A DNA stretch of 33,331 nucleotides from Candidatus Gastranaerophilales bacterium (GCA_944324195.1 CALUVJ010000014.1:1-33331); one strand, 5' to 3'. Numbered from the stretch's first letter, positions 7,748 through 15,348 are shown. Notes: generated by a model not told the origin, from the letters alone. Translations and numbers: made by a program.

Positions 7748-8605
7748 ATGAAAAAAACATTGTTAACAATACTTTTAGCGGGGGCGTTTTTTTGCCTTCC
7801 GGCAGGAGCGGCCATGGTAATCATGGATTATCAGGGCGATACGATTGTCCGGCCGCAGAGTGTTGAGCGCAATTTAATTCTTAACAGTGATGACGGGGGT
7901 GTGTATAATGTAGCGGTGAGACCGCTGGAGGACGCTTTAAGGAGTGCGGACGGAAAGGTTAATATACCATTGGAGAACTTGTATATCAATAATACGAGAG
8001 AGGACGTGTATTTGAGATATAACGAGTATTCCAACCTTTTCGAGAATCTTACGATGGGCGGAGTCGGGAAGAACATGACCGCCAAGATTCGGGATTTCGG
8101 GATGGTTCCGGCCGGTGTTTACGGTATAAATTTTGAAATACAGGCAACGGAGATTCAGACGGGACAAACTGTTACTTCAATGTTCAATCTGCAGTTTATT
8201 GTTCCGACGACTCAGGAAATCAGCCTGTTTAATGAAGTTCCGCGGATTGTAGTAAGCGCCGATGATGCGTTTAATAAAGCGAAAAAAGTTTCAAACGAGA
8301 CTTCGCCGATGATTTATATCAACTCCAATTGTGATTGGGAGCTGGTAATAAGTGCGGATAATTTTGGCGACGGAGTCGGGGATTATTATGTAAGAACCGT
8401 TGCGGCATCATCTAATGTCGGTGAAAGATTGCTGGAGAGAGTTTTGCTTCAGCAGGGGAAAGATATTGTTATTGCCAAAGGCAAAGCGCCCGCCAATAAT
8501 GAGTTTGTGTCAGTAGAATTTTCTCTGGAGAGTAAAGACGGCAAATTTATTCCCGCGGGGAATTACGAAAACCGAGTGAAGTATATATTGAGGGAAAGCG
8601 AATGA
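7748..8605 (+). CDS. Secreted beta-rich protein of the fimbrial locus
   Basis: This 285-aa exported protein has a signal peptide (MKKTLLTILLAGAFFCLPAGA, cleavage after about residue 21). The mature part looks like two beta-sandwich units, each closing with a Pro-Ala-Gly-x-Tyr element (VPAGVYGINFEIQ near residue 121 and IPAGNYENRVKYIL near residue 268), a pattern common in pilins and coat-type subunits. It heads the locus that encodes the chaperone, pilins and usher. A minor or tip subunit or an adhesin is the likeliest role, but a second chaperone-like protein is possible. No specific family is recognised. Confidence 0.75.
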   Translation: MKKTLLTILLAGAFFCLPAGAAMVIMDYQGDTIVRPQSVERNLILNSDDGGVYNVAVRPLEDALRSADGKVNIPLENLYINNTREDVYLRYNEYSNLFENLTMGGVGKNMTAKIRDFGMVPAGVYGINFEIQATEIQTGQTVTSMFNLQFIVPTTQEISLFNEVPRIVVSADDAFNKAKKVSNETSPMIYINSNCDWELVISADNFGDGVGDYYVRTVAASSNVGERLLERVLLQQGKDIVIAKGKAPANNEFVSVEFSLESKDGKFIPAGNYENRVKYILRESE

Positions 8606-8625
8606 GGTGATTGAGATTAGTGAGT

Positions 8626-8657
8626 AGTGATTAAGTGATTAAGTGATTAAGTGACTA
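8626..8657. repeat. 8-bp tandem repeat AGTGATTA, four units
   Basis: Three AGTGATTA units are followed by one AGTGACTA. The same octamer array recurs at 11848-11887 and 33220-33251. It lies just after the stop of the first fimbrial-locus gene and 28 bp before the GIY-YIG element. Confidence 0.9.
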
Positions 8658-8685
8658 AGCAGATAGAAGTGGTGATTATGTGATT

Positions 8686-9096
8686 GTCATTGCGAGGAGC
8701 GTCAGCGACGAAGCAATCCATAAAAAATGGCTAAACCTTCCAGAGTAATCTCAAAGTATTTGACAAATGAATAAACAAGGTTATGTATACATATTATTTA
8801 ATAAAAAGAATGGAACATTATACGTAGGTGTAACATCGAATCTGGTCAAGCGAATATATGAGCATAAAAATAAATTAGCAGACGGTTTTACTAAAAAATA
8901 TGGTGTAGATAAGTTAGGATATTTTGAAAAATATGATGATATGTACAATGCGATAGAAATAGAAAAACAATTAAAAGCAGGGAACAGACAAAAGAAAATA
9001 GATTTAATAGAAAAAAATAATAAAGAATGGAGAGATTTGTACAATGAAATAATTAATTAATGGACTGCCACGGCTCTAACGAGCCTCGCAGTGACG
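8686..9096 (+). mobile_element. Inverted-repeat element carrying a GIY-YIG nuclease gene
   Basis: The left end (8686-8720) starts GTCATTGCGAGGAGC and ends GAAGCAATCCA. The right end (9061-9096) starts TGGACTGCC and ends CTCGCAGTGACG. Reverse-complemented, the right end matches the left at about 26 of 35 positions, with several differences being C/T or A/G (compatible with G-U pairs). The only gene between them is the GIY-YIG ORF (8767-9060), whose stop abuts the right end. Nearby repeats at 9163-9298, 10957-11061 and 12009-12107 have the same ends but lack the ORF. Confidence 0.65.
8767..9060 (+). CDS. Small GIY-YIG family endonuclease-like protein
   Basis: This 97-aa protein is essentially a stand-alone GIY-YIG nuclease domain of the UPF0213/YhbQ-like type. 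The GIY element is YVYIL (residues 6-10) and the YIG element is GTLYVGVT (16-23). The candidate catalytic Arg29 lies in LVKRIYEHK and the metal-binding Glu66 in AIEIEKQLK. There is no fused DNA-binding domain. No ribosome-binding site is visible; the start lies in TTGACAAATGAATAAAC, which matches the TTGACAACTGAATAAAC found inside the ORF-less repeat copies. The gene fills the inside of an inverted-repeat element, so a role in the element's mobility is plausible but unproven; a host repair role is the alternative. Confidence 0.85.
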   Translation: MNKQGYVYILFNKKNGTLYVGVTSNLVKRIYEHKNKLADGFTKKYGVDKLGYFEKYDDMYNAIEIEKQLKAGNRQKKIDLIEKNNKEWRDLYNEIIN

Positions 9097-9109
9097 AAGC
9101 CATCCGAAA

Positions 9110-9161
9110 CGTCATTACGGGGGTAAATTGATTTAACCTGTAAGTAAAATTATTAATTTGG
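9110..9161. repeat. GGGGGTAAAT-type dispersed repeat, about 52 bp
   Basis: Copies of a CGTCATTNCGGGGGTAAAT block followed by GATTTAAYCTGTAAG and ending in a TTTGG-like stretch occur here, at 11099-11153 and at 11916-11970, with partial copies near 33192. The first two abut the left end of a GIY-YIG-type palindromic repeat. Confidence 0.75.
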
Positions 9162-9162
9162 C

Positions 9163-9298
9163 GTCATTGCGAGGAGCGTCAGCGACGAAGCAATCCATAA
9201 ATAGGGAATAGCCAAGACAGCCCGAAGCAATCTTGAACAAATTTGACAACTGAATAAACCGGACTGCCGCGAAAATCAAAGATTTTCCCGCAGTGACG
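9163..9298. repeat. ORF-less copy of the GIY-YIG-associated inverted repeat
   Basis: The left end (9163-9197) is identical to that of the nuclease-carrying copy, and the right end (9260-9298) has GGACTGCC and CGCAGTGACG flanking a GAAAATC/GATTTTC hairpin. The interior keeps TTTGACAACTGAATAAAC, which lines up with the start of the nuclease gene in the full copy. It resembles an internally deleted, non-autonomous derivative. It lies just upstream of the chaperone gene. Confidence 0.7.
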
Positions 9299-9332
9299 GG
9301 GTAAATTCAAAAGGTAAAAACAAGAGGTACAA

Positions 9333-10169
9333 ATGGTAAAAAAATTAAAACAAACAATTTTAGCAACAGGACTGGCAATGCTTATTGCAATGTCTGCATT
9401 TGCGTCAGTCGGTGTTGCTCCGACAAGAATTGAGATAAATGCAAACAAGGTCAAAAACAATTATGTAACAACGGCAATTGAGGTCAAAGGCGACAGCACG
9501 CAGCCGATGAGGTTTAAGGTTTATCCGGAATTTTTTACCATAAACGAAAAAGGTGAAGTTGTTATGGTTGAAAAATCCAACGACCCTCACGATTTATCGA
9601 AAAAAATCCGTTTTGTACCGTCTGAATTTACCGTGGCACAGGGAAAGAATCAGAAAGTCAGAATTAATATCGCGGGGCTTAATCAGCTTCCTGACGGTGA
9701 GAACAGGACAATGCTTTATATAGAGGATGTTAACCCGAAGGAAATGTCTGTTCCGACAGGCAGAGCCGGAATCGGAGCCCAGCTGATTATCAAAACAAGA
9801 GTCGGGGTTCCCGTATATGTGGACAAAGGTAAAGTTACAAAGGAAGCGGATATTGAGTATTTCAATATTGTGAAAGGCAAGGACGGACTTTATACCGATA
9901 TGAAAATTGTCTCAAAAGGTAACAGCAAAGTCCGCTATACCGGAAGCGTCCAAATTATTCAGGGCAAAAAACTCGTTGACGAGTACACAATAAGCGGTAA
10001 GACCGTCGGCGAAAACAATTTTTATATCGATAAACAAAAAATCAAGACAGATAAGATAAAAGAGAGCGGTGAATATACGCTGCGAATGGTGGTTTCGTAT
10101 TTTGACGAAAACGGCAAACGCAAAAATATTAAAAAAGAAGCTAATTTAAATATAACAGGTAACGTGTAA
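9333..10169 (+). CDS. PapD-like periplasmic fimbrial chaperone
   Basis: This 278-aa protein has a signal peptide ending near SAFA (residue ~24) and an Ig-like chaperone domain. It begins VGVAPTRIEI and contains the donor-strand region FVPSEFTVAQGKNQKVRI (around residues 90-107) and ENRTMLYIEDV, corresponding to the PapD/FimC pattern of P-x-F-x-L-x-x-G-x-x-Q-x-V-R-I then R-x-x-x-x-x-x-x-V. A second beta domain follows. Such chaperones cap pilin subunits in the periplasm and deliver them to the usher. An AGAGGT ribosome-binding site precedes the ATG, and the pilin gene follows after 29 bp. The order chaperone-pilin-usher recalls the alternative (CS1/CFA-type) class. Confidence 0.8.
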   Translation: MVKKLKQTILATGLAMLIAMSAFASVGVAPTRIEINANKVKNNYVTTAIEVKGDSTQPMRFKVYPEFFTINEKGEVVMVEKSNDPHDLSKKIRFVPSEFTVAQGKNQKVRINIAGLNQLPDGENRTMLYIEDVNPKEMSVPTGRAGIGAQLIIKTRVGVPVYVDKGKVTKEADIEYFNIVKGKDGLYTDMKIVSKGNSKVRYTGSVQIIQGKKLVDEYTISGKTVGENNFYIDKQKIKTDKIKESGEYTLRMVVSYFDENGKRKNIKKEANLNITGNV

Positions 10170-10198
10170 AAGAAAAAAAAGAAAGGAAGGTTTACCCT

Positions 10199-10858
10199 AT
10201 GAAAAAAATGAAATTTACAAAATTGCTTCCTGCGGCATTTGCGCTGATGCTGCTGGGTTCTGCCGCGTATGCTGCGACAGATAATGCATCTTCACAGCTT
10301 CAAATTACGGTGCCGGAATTTATTAATATTACAAAAGAATCAGGTTCTGTAGAAACGGCAAGTGCAACATTTGATGATTCTTATACAACAATAAAACTGT
10401 CTCCGACATTGAATGCGACATTCAAAGTTATTAATAATCAGCCTGACAGAACGATTTATTTAAAAGGAACGGCACCTACAAGCGGAAGCGGTGAAGTAAA
10501 CGCGTTGTATGGCACAGATGAGCAACAGATGAAACTTGTATTTACAAATATAACTCATCAGGCAGAAGAAGCTGCAGTAACAAATATTACAAGCGGTTCA
10601 GGTACAGCTTTTGCAGATAATGCTAACGCAATAGCATTTGCGATTTCATCTTCTGCAAAATTTGCACCGGATTCATCATCAGGCGCTCAGGATGTAACAG
10701 GAACATTCTCTGATAATACGGCTTCTTATCAAATCAGCAACGGTATATACAATCCGGTTTACACAATCGGAACAACTGCAGAAGCTAATACGTTCTCAAC
10801 TCACGATACAAACGGAACGTATCAGGCAACATTGACATTAACAACAACAGGTCCGTAA
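10199..10858 (+). CDS. Pilin-like major subunit candidate
   Basis: This 219-aa exported protein has a signal peptide (MKKMKFTKLLPAAFALMLLG, cleavage near AYA-A at residue ~25). The mature part is Thr/Ser/Ala/Asn-rich and beta-strand-rich, ending YQATLTLTTTGP, a typical pilin closing strand. There are no cysteines. It has the strongest ribosome-binding site in the locus (GAAAGGAAGG) and directly follows the chaperone gene. A GGGGC/GCCCC hairpin follows the stop, so this gene may be expressed more strongly than those after it. By position and composition it is the likely main shaft subunit; no family match could be tested. Confidence 0.75.
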   Translation: MKKMKFTKLLPAAFALMLLGSAAYAATDNASSQLQITVPEFINITKESGSVETASATFDDSYTTIKLSPTLNATFKVINNQPDRTIYLKGTAPTSGSGEVNALYGTDEQQMKLVFTNITHQAEEAAVTNITSGSGTAFADNANAIAFAISSSAKFAPDSSSGAQDVTGTFSDNTASYQISNGIYNPVYTIGTTAEANTFSTHDTNGTYQATLTLTTTGP

Positions 10859-10860
10859 GC

Positions 10861-10874
10861 GGGGCATTTGCCCC
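10861..10874 (+). terminator. Possible attenuator hairpin after the first pilin gene
   Basis: GGGGC (10861-10865) pairs with GCCCC (10870-10874) around an ATTT loop, just after the pilin stop. The following tract (CCTTTCG) is not U-rich, so it could act as a 3'-end stabiliser or a partial terminator rather than a full stop. Confidence 0.35.
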
Positions 10875-10956
10875 CTTTCGGGGGGGTAAAGCATCCGCAA
10901 AAACACAACGCGGCGCACATCCAAGACAGTGACCGGAGGTCGAAGGGGGGGAAAGC

Positions 10957-11061
10957 GTCATTGCGAGGGAACGGTTAAAATATCCCGAAGCAATCTTGAA
11001 CAAAATTGACAACTGAATAAACTGGACTGCCACGAAAATCAAAGATTTTCTCGCAGTGACG
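10957..11061. repeat. ORF-less copy of the GIY-YIG-associated inverted repeat
   Basis: It starts GTCATTGCGAGGG and ends CTCGCAGTGACG. The left half is shortened and partly altered (GAACGG in place of GAGCGTCAGCGAC), and the core ATTGACAACTGAATAAACTGG is kept. It lies in the 354-bp spacer between the two pilin genes (10859-11212), which otherwise holds only repeat fragments. Confidence 0.65.
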
Positions 11062-11154
11062 GGATAAATAATTTGACAGGGTATTTAGACTACAAGTCCG
11101 GCGTCATTTCGGGGGTAAATGGATTTAATCTGTAAGCAGAACTACCAGTTTGGC

Positions 11155-11189
11155 GTCATTGCGAGGAGCGTCAGCGACGAAGCAATCCA
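11155..11189. repeat. Solo left end of the GIY-YIG-associated repeat
   Basis: GTCATTGCGAGGAGC through GCAATCCA is identical to the left end of the nuclease-carrying copy, but no right end follows. It stops 23 bp before the ATG of the second pilin gene, and may therefore be in that gene's leader. Confidence 0.7.
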
Positions 11190-11212
11190 AAAGAAATTAA
11201 AATAACCAAACC

Positions 11213-11830
11213 ATGAACAATAAGCAAACATTAAAATTATTAATACTAATAACAACCGCACTCACGGGCGCGGTAAAAGCTTACGGCTACGCGGAAGCTG
11301 AACAATCCTTACAAACAGATGTTCAGCCGGCAGTCGCCATAGAAAAATTATCTTCATCAAAAGAAACGGGGACGGTAAATCCGGAAACAGGCGCACATGA
11401 CGGGCTGAGCTCCGTATTCAGTATTCAAACCAACGGGAGTGACGAGGATTATGATTTTGTAGTTACATCAAAAATTATGACAGAGGGGGGTGAAGTATCA
11501 GGATATGGTAACAATGGAATTATTTTATTCGGGCATACTCTTGCAATGCCAACATCCGCCGCAATAGAGGATGCAAAGACCGGCGGAAACAACAACAAAA
11601 ACGTAATTGCGTATCCGGTTACAACCGCAATTACAAATCCGATGACAATTGAATTTCAAAACAATTACGGGATACACGGGGATTGTTATGTAGTAAAAGT
11701 TAACGGCGGAACGGAAGGAACCGTAACGCATAATGTAGGACAAAATCCTGTTGCGGGAACATACAGTGTCGGGCAGGATCAGGCAGGTGCATATCAGGCC
11801 GTTGTAACTTTTTCTGCAGTTAGTAAGTAA
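11213..11830 (+). CDS. Second pilin-like subunit
   Basis: This 205-aa exported protein has a signal peptide (cleavage near KAYG-Y or shortly after, residue ~25). The mature domain is beta-rich with no cysteine-pair motif and ends YQAVVTFSAVSK, parallel to the YQATLTLTTTGP end of the upstream pilin, so both probably share a fold. No good ribosome-binding site is visible; the start lies 23 bp after a palindromic repeat. A minor subunit or an alternative shaft subunit is the likely role. It lies between the first pilin and the usher and is separated from both by repeat-filled spacers. Confidence 0.7.
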   Translation: MNNKQTLKLLILITTALTGAVKAYGYAEAEQSLQTDVQPAVAIEKLSSSKETGTVNPETGAHDGLSSVFSIQTNGSDEDYDFVVTSKIMTEGGEVSGYGNNGIILFGHTLAMPTSAAIEDAKTGGNNNKNVIAYPVTTAITNPMTIEFQNNYGIHGDCYVVKVNGGTEGTVTHNVGQNPVAGTYSVGQDQAGAYQAVVTFSAVSK

Positions 11831-11847
11831 TGATAATTGAATAGTAA

Positions 11848-11887
11848 AGTGACTAAGTGATTAAGTGACTGAGTGACTGAGTGACTA
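11848..11887. repeat. 8-bp tandem repeat AGTGAYTR, five units
   Basis: Units read AGTGACTA, AGTGATTA, AGTGACTG, AGTGACTG and AGTGACTA. The following AGCAGATA also follows the array at 8626-8657, so the flank is part of the repeated segment. Confidence 0.85.
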
Positions 11888-11975
11888 AGCAGATAAGAGT
11901 GAGGTTCCAAGAATAACGTCATTGCGGGGGTAAATGTATAGAATCTGTAAGCAAAACCACCAGTTTAGAATTGTA

Positions 11976-11994
11976 GGTCAGGTTTTACCTGACC
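11976..11994. repeat. GTAGGTCAGG-type hairpin repeat
   Basis: GGTCAGGT pairs with ACCTGACC around a tiny T-loop in a TTGTAGG...CATAAC frame. Related hairpins are at 16231-16260 (GTCGGCTT/AAGCCGAC) and 32479-32504 (CAGGC/GCCTG); stem bases differ but pair in each. Confidence 0.65.
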
Positions 11995-12008
11995 ATAACT
12001 GGTTCAAC

Positions 12009-12107
12009 GTCATTGCGAGGAGCGAATGCGACGAAGCAATCCAAAACAAACATGACAACTGAATAAAACCGGACTGCCGCGAAAATCAAAGATTTTCTCG
12101 CAGTGAC
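12009..12107. repeat. ORF-less copy of the GIY-YIG-associated inverted repeat
   Basis: It starts GTCATTGCGAGGAGCG and ends CTCGCAGTGAC, with ATGACAACTGAATAAA in the core. It lies in the 360-bp spacer (11831-12190) between the second pilin and the usher, which otherwise holds the octamer array, a hairpin repeat and a copy of the GGGGGTAAAT repeat. No gene is seen there. Confidence 0.7.
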
Positions 12108-12190
12108 ACCAAATTCAGAACAATACTCAAAGGGAATACGGAAAACAATTTTCAACTTACAAAACTCCTATTCACACCCAAAACATCAAC

Positions 12191-15100
12191 ATGTTAAATA
12201 GAATAAAGAAAAATTTAATAGCTGTATTTGCCGGCATGCTGCTCGCATTACCGGTATTTGCGGTTGACTCTACGGTTACATATATTAATATCAATAACAA
12301 AGCATATCAGGACGTAGAAATCGCAATTACCGACAATGCGGAAATTCTCATACCGTTTAAGCAGCTTGCCGACATATTTAACATTCCTTATAACGCTAAC
12401 AGAGTCGATAAACAAATCGGATTTAAAACTTTTGACGGTAAAGAGGGTGTAATTAATCAGAACGGAGTTTTTGTTCAGGATTACGCGATTTCAAATAAAA
12501 AACCTGTTTTTCTCCGGCAGGGAATTATGGATGGAGTATTCAACGAAGCTTATATTACGCCTGATGCGGCATCAAAGATTTTTGGCGCAAAAATCAACGG
12601 AAATTACGAGGACTTAACCCTTACCGCCCAAGTTGAAAGAGATATTCCTCTGCTTCATAAACCTGAAAACCAAGCTGATGACAAGAGCCCTAAAGCTTAT
12701 CAGGACGTAGTTGCTCCTAAAAAACCGGGGTTAATTACACTGAATACAATCGGTCTGCGCTCAAACCTGATTAATGACAGTTTGACCGTCAGAGGAACAA
12801 ATTACCGTACCCTGAACGATACCTTCTCCGGAAGCACTCAGGCAAGTATTAACGGTAAAATTCTTGACGGAAAATACCGCATTGAAGCCACTGAATACCA
12901 CTATCGCTCTGACGCGTTTATGTTCGGCGGTATAACCGGTGCGTACAAAAACAGTATCAAAGATAAGCAGACCGGTAAAGAAAAACTCTGGTACGAGTTA
13001 GGTAAAGTCAAAGGCAGAAGCGATGTTGACGCTTCTATCGGTACAAATATTTTCGGCGCGCAAATCTGGAGTTATGACTACGAAAAAGAACGTCCGGATC
13101 AGCTTAACGGATATGTAAAACCGACAAGTCTCGTAAGAGTTACCGTAAACGACGGCGAACCGGTTTTATTAAGCACTTATGCCGGATACTATACATTAAA
13201 GGACGTACAGCTTCCGAGTCCTGTCAGGACTCTCAAAATCGAAGAGGTTAACGAGGACGGCTCCGTAGAAGTCATAAAAGAAGAAAAATATTCAATGTAC
13301 GGCGACAGACCTTTCGAAAAAGAACACAGAGGTTCTGCCTACGCCGGTGTATGGGGCTATCAGAACAGATTTTTCAGAGAAGGAAGCAATATCTACAGAG
13401 GCAACAACAAAAAGGTTACTGCAGGTATTGACTATCAGTACGGCGTTAAAGACAATTTGACTTTTGAATCACGCTGGACAGGCGATAAAATTTACGAAAA
13501 AAACGGTTCAAGCCTTTATTACCGGGTTCCGACAAACGATACTCTGCTCGTAAGCGGAACGCAGAAGAGTGTAAACTATCTTGAAGGTGCAACTTCCCTC
13601 AACAGTTTGGAATGGGTTAATCCGAAAAACAAAAATATTAAACTCCGCGCAACTGCAGGTGCAAGCGTGGCGCACGACGTGAGAGAAGAACATACACACG
13701 CGGGCTACATCGGAAAACTCGCCGGAGATTACGAAAAAGACCTCTCAAAATACGAAAAAGGCATATTTAAGCCGAAACGTTTCTTCGGAAGATTGGAACT
13801 TTTCCAGACGTCGCCTGATTTTTACATAGCAAGCAGTGATTCAACCTCCAAAAATGACCGCACGGGAGGAAAAGTCTCCGGAGGGGTCAGCTTTAATTCC
13901 ACAAACGCAAGCGGAAGCTACAGCAGATATTATTCCAATATGAACCACCGTTACAGAGGCGGTACAATTAAATTTGATGAAGCTTCAATCAATGCGTCTA
14001 CTAAAATTCCTAAGGTTGCAAGTCTGAGATTTAACAGTTACTACAGACGCGGTGAAAACGAACTCGGCAGAAACAAAAACTATTTTTATGATGCAAATGC
14101 TTCCCGTGACATAAAACGTTGGGCAAAAATTCAGGTCGGCCGCCGCGAAAGCTTATACGATACGCAATATGACGTTCAAACTCCAATAGAGAGAAATTAT
14201 CATTCAAAATACGCGGATAATTACGCGCAATTAGATGTGCCGATTCCTGGAAATCACGGTAAATTTACGCTCGGACATAACATTGTAAGATACAATACCT
14301 CTTCTTACAAAAACGGATATAACATGTTCCGCTTCGGTTACACTTTCCCGACCTGGAAAAGACTTACACTCGGGCTCGGTTTCGGATTCCGCTACCACGG
14401 GCAGGGCGGAAACGATTTTAACGTCAACCTCGGGTACAGAGCAAAATCCGGACAAACAATTGCAGTTGCTTACCAGTATTCGGAAAACGGCGGCTTCTTT
14501 ATTGATAACATGTTTACGCCGCAAACAAACAGACATTCAATTAACTTTATATTCAACGATGCGTTTCAGGTTTTCCATAACGGTTTGAAGTCCGTCGGTA
14601 CGGAGGATATGGACAAAGGTATTTTCGAAGCTGTCGCATTTGTTGATGTCAATAAAAACGGCAAATTCGATAAGAAAGTCGATGTTCCGATAAAAGACGT
14701 TCCTCTTATTACAAGCTGGACAGGTGAGACAAATTATACAAACAAACGCGGAAAAGCTTATTCCGCAAGTTTAACGCAGGGAATTTATACGGTTTCGCTT
14801 GATATGAACAAGCTTCCGATTACGGTTGCTCCGCAGACAAATGATATGATAAACAAAAAAGTTAAAATTGATGGCGGACAAACAACATTACTCGAAATTC
14901 CGCTTGTAAGTACCGTAGGTTCGGTCTCTGGAAAGCTCAGAATATTTGACGACTTTGCCAGAGATTTAAAAATAACCGATTTTGTTGTTGTGCTTCTTGA
15001 CGAAGAAGGAAACGAAGTTAATTATTCAACGGTCGATTCATCTGGCGAATTCTATATTTCAGGTCTGGCGCCCGGAAGGTATAAACTCAAACTGGATGAA

Positions 15101-15232
15101 AAATTTATAAATGCTTACGGTCTCGAGTGTCTGCCTTATAAGAGCGAAATAAGTATCTTTATTCCGTACGATTACAATACGCCGGTTGACATAACGGAGC
15201 AAAGCCTTGAATACAAGACTCTGGCTCTGTAA
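12191..15232 (+). CDS. Fimbrial usher-like outer-membrane protein
   Basis: This 1013-aa exported protein has a signal peptide (cleavage near VFA-V, residue ~24). Residues ~25-150 form a domain resembling copper-amine-oxidase-N/stalk domains rather than the classical usher PapC_N domain. From ~180 to ~810 it has an aromatic, alternating pattern typical of a beta-barrel. It includes a usher plug-like segment (VRVTVNDGEPVLL...YYTLKDVQLPS, then IEEVNEDGS, around residues 314-360). Residues ~815-1013 are carboxypeptidase/SdrD-type beta domains (FVDVNKNGKFDKKVDVPI; GEFYISGLAPGRYKL). Ushers form the pore that assembles and exports chaperone-delivered pilins. The length is within the usual usher range. 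It appears more GC-rich than flanking genes. Confidence 0.75.
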   Translation: MLNRIKKNLIAVFAGMLLALPVFAVDSTVTYININNKAYQDVEIAITDNAEILIPFKQLADIFNIPYNANRVDKQIGFKTFDGKEGVINQNGVFVQDYAISNKKPVFLRQGIMDGVFNEAYITPDAASKIFGAKINGNYEDLTLTAQVERDIPLLHKPENQADDKSPKAYQDVVAPKKPGLITLNTIGLRSNLINDSLTVRGTNYRTLNDTFSGSTQASINGKILDGKYRIEATEYHYRSDAFMFGGITGAYKNSIKDKQTGKEKLWYELGKVKGRSDVDASIGTNIFGAQIWSYDYEKERPDQLNGYVKPTSLVRVTVNDGEPVLLSTYAGYYTLKDVQLPSPVRTLKIEEVNEDGSVEVIKEEKYSMYGDRPFEKEHRGSAYAGVWGYQNRFFREGSNIYRGNNKKVTAGIDYQYGVKDNLTFESRWTGDKIYEKNGSSLYYRVPTNDTLLVSGTQKSVNYLEGATSLNSLEWVNPKNKNIKLRATAGASVAHDVREEHTHAGYIGKLAGDYEKDLSKYEKGIFKPKRFFGRLELFQTSPDFYIASSDSTSKNDRTGGKVSGGVSFNSTNASGSYSRYYSNMNHRYRGGTIKFDEASINASTKIPKVASLRFNSYYRRGENELGRNKNYFYDANASRDIKRWAKIQVGRRESLYDTQYDVQTPIERNYHSKYADNYAQLDVPIPGNHGKFTLGHNIVRYNTSSYKNGYNMFRFGYTFPTWKRLTLGLGFGFRYHGQGGNDFNVNLGYRAKSGQTIAVAYQYSENGGFFIDNMFTPQTNRHSINFIFNDAFQVFHNGLKSVGTEDMDKGIFEAVAFVDVNKNGKFDKKVDVPIKDVPLITSWTGETNYTNKRGKAYSASLTQGIYTVSLDMNKLPITVAPQTNDMINKKVKIDGGQTTLLEIPLVSTVGSVSGKLRIFDDFARDLKITDFVVVLLDEEGNEVNYSTVDSSGEFYISGLAPGRYKLKLDEKFINAYGLECLPYKSEISIFIPYDYNTPVDITEQSLEYKTLAL

Positions 15233-15270
15233 ACAAAGTTCTATTTAACATGAAAACACATATGTGTCTT

Positions 15271-15296
15271 AGCTGCCAAACGGCAGCTTTTTTTTT
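15271..15296 (+). terminator. Rho-independent terminator after the usher gene
   Basis: AGCTGCC (15271-15277) pairs with GGCAGCT (15282-15288) around an AAAC loop, followed by nine T. It ends the fimbrial transcription unit and separates it from the aryl-polyene-like operon. Confidence 0.9.
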
Positions 15297-15336
15297 GCAG
15301 TAAACGTTTATGCATAATCGGCTAAGATTTATATTG

Positions 15337-15342
15337 TATAAT
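15337..15342 (+). promoter_or_regulatory. -10 box of the acyltransferase gene, leaderless
   Basis: TATAAT lies exactly 6 nt before the ATG at 15349, so the transcript should begin at or next to the start codon. No good -35 box is apparent. Confidence 0.5.
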
Positions 15343-15348
15343 AATTTT

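Noticed and set aside
9179-9460. Minus-strand ORF of 93 aa overlapping the chaperone gene start
   Set aside because: It crosses a palindromic repeat and the antisense strand of the chaperone signal peptide; the chaperone has strong family motifs on the plus strand.
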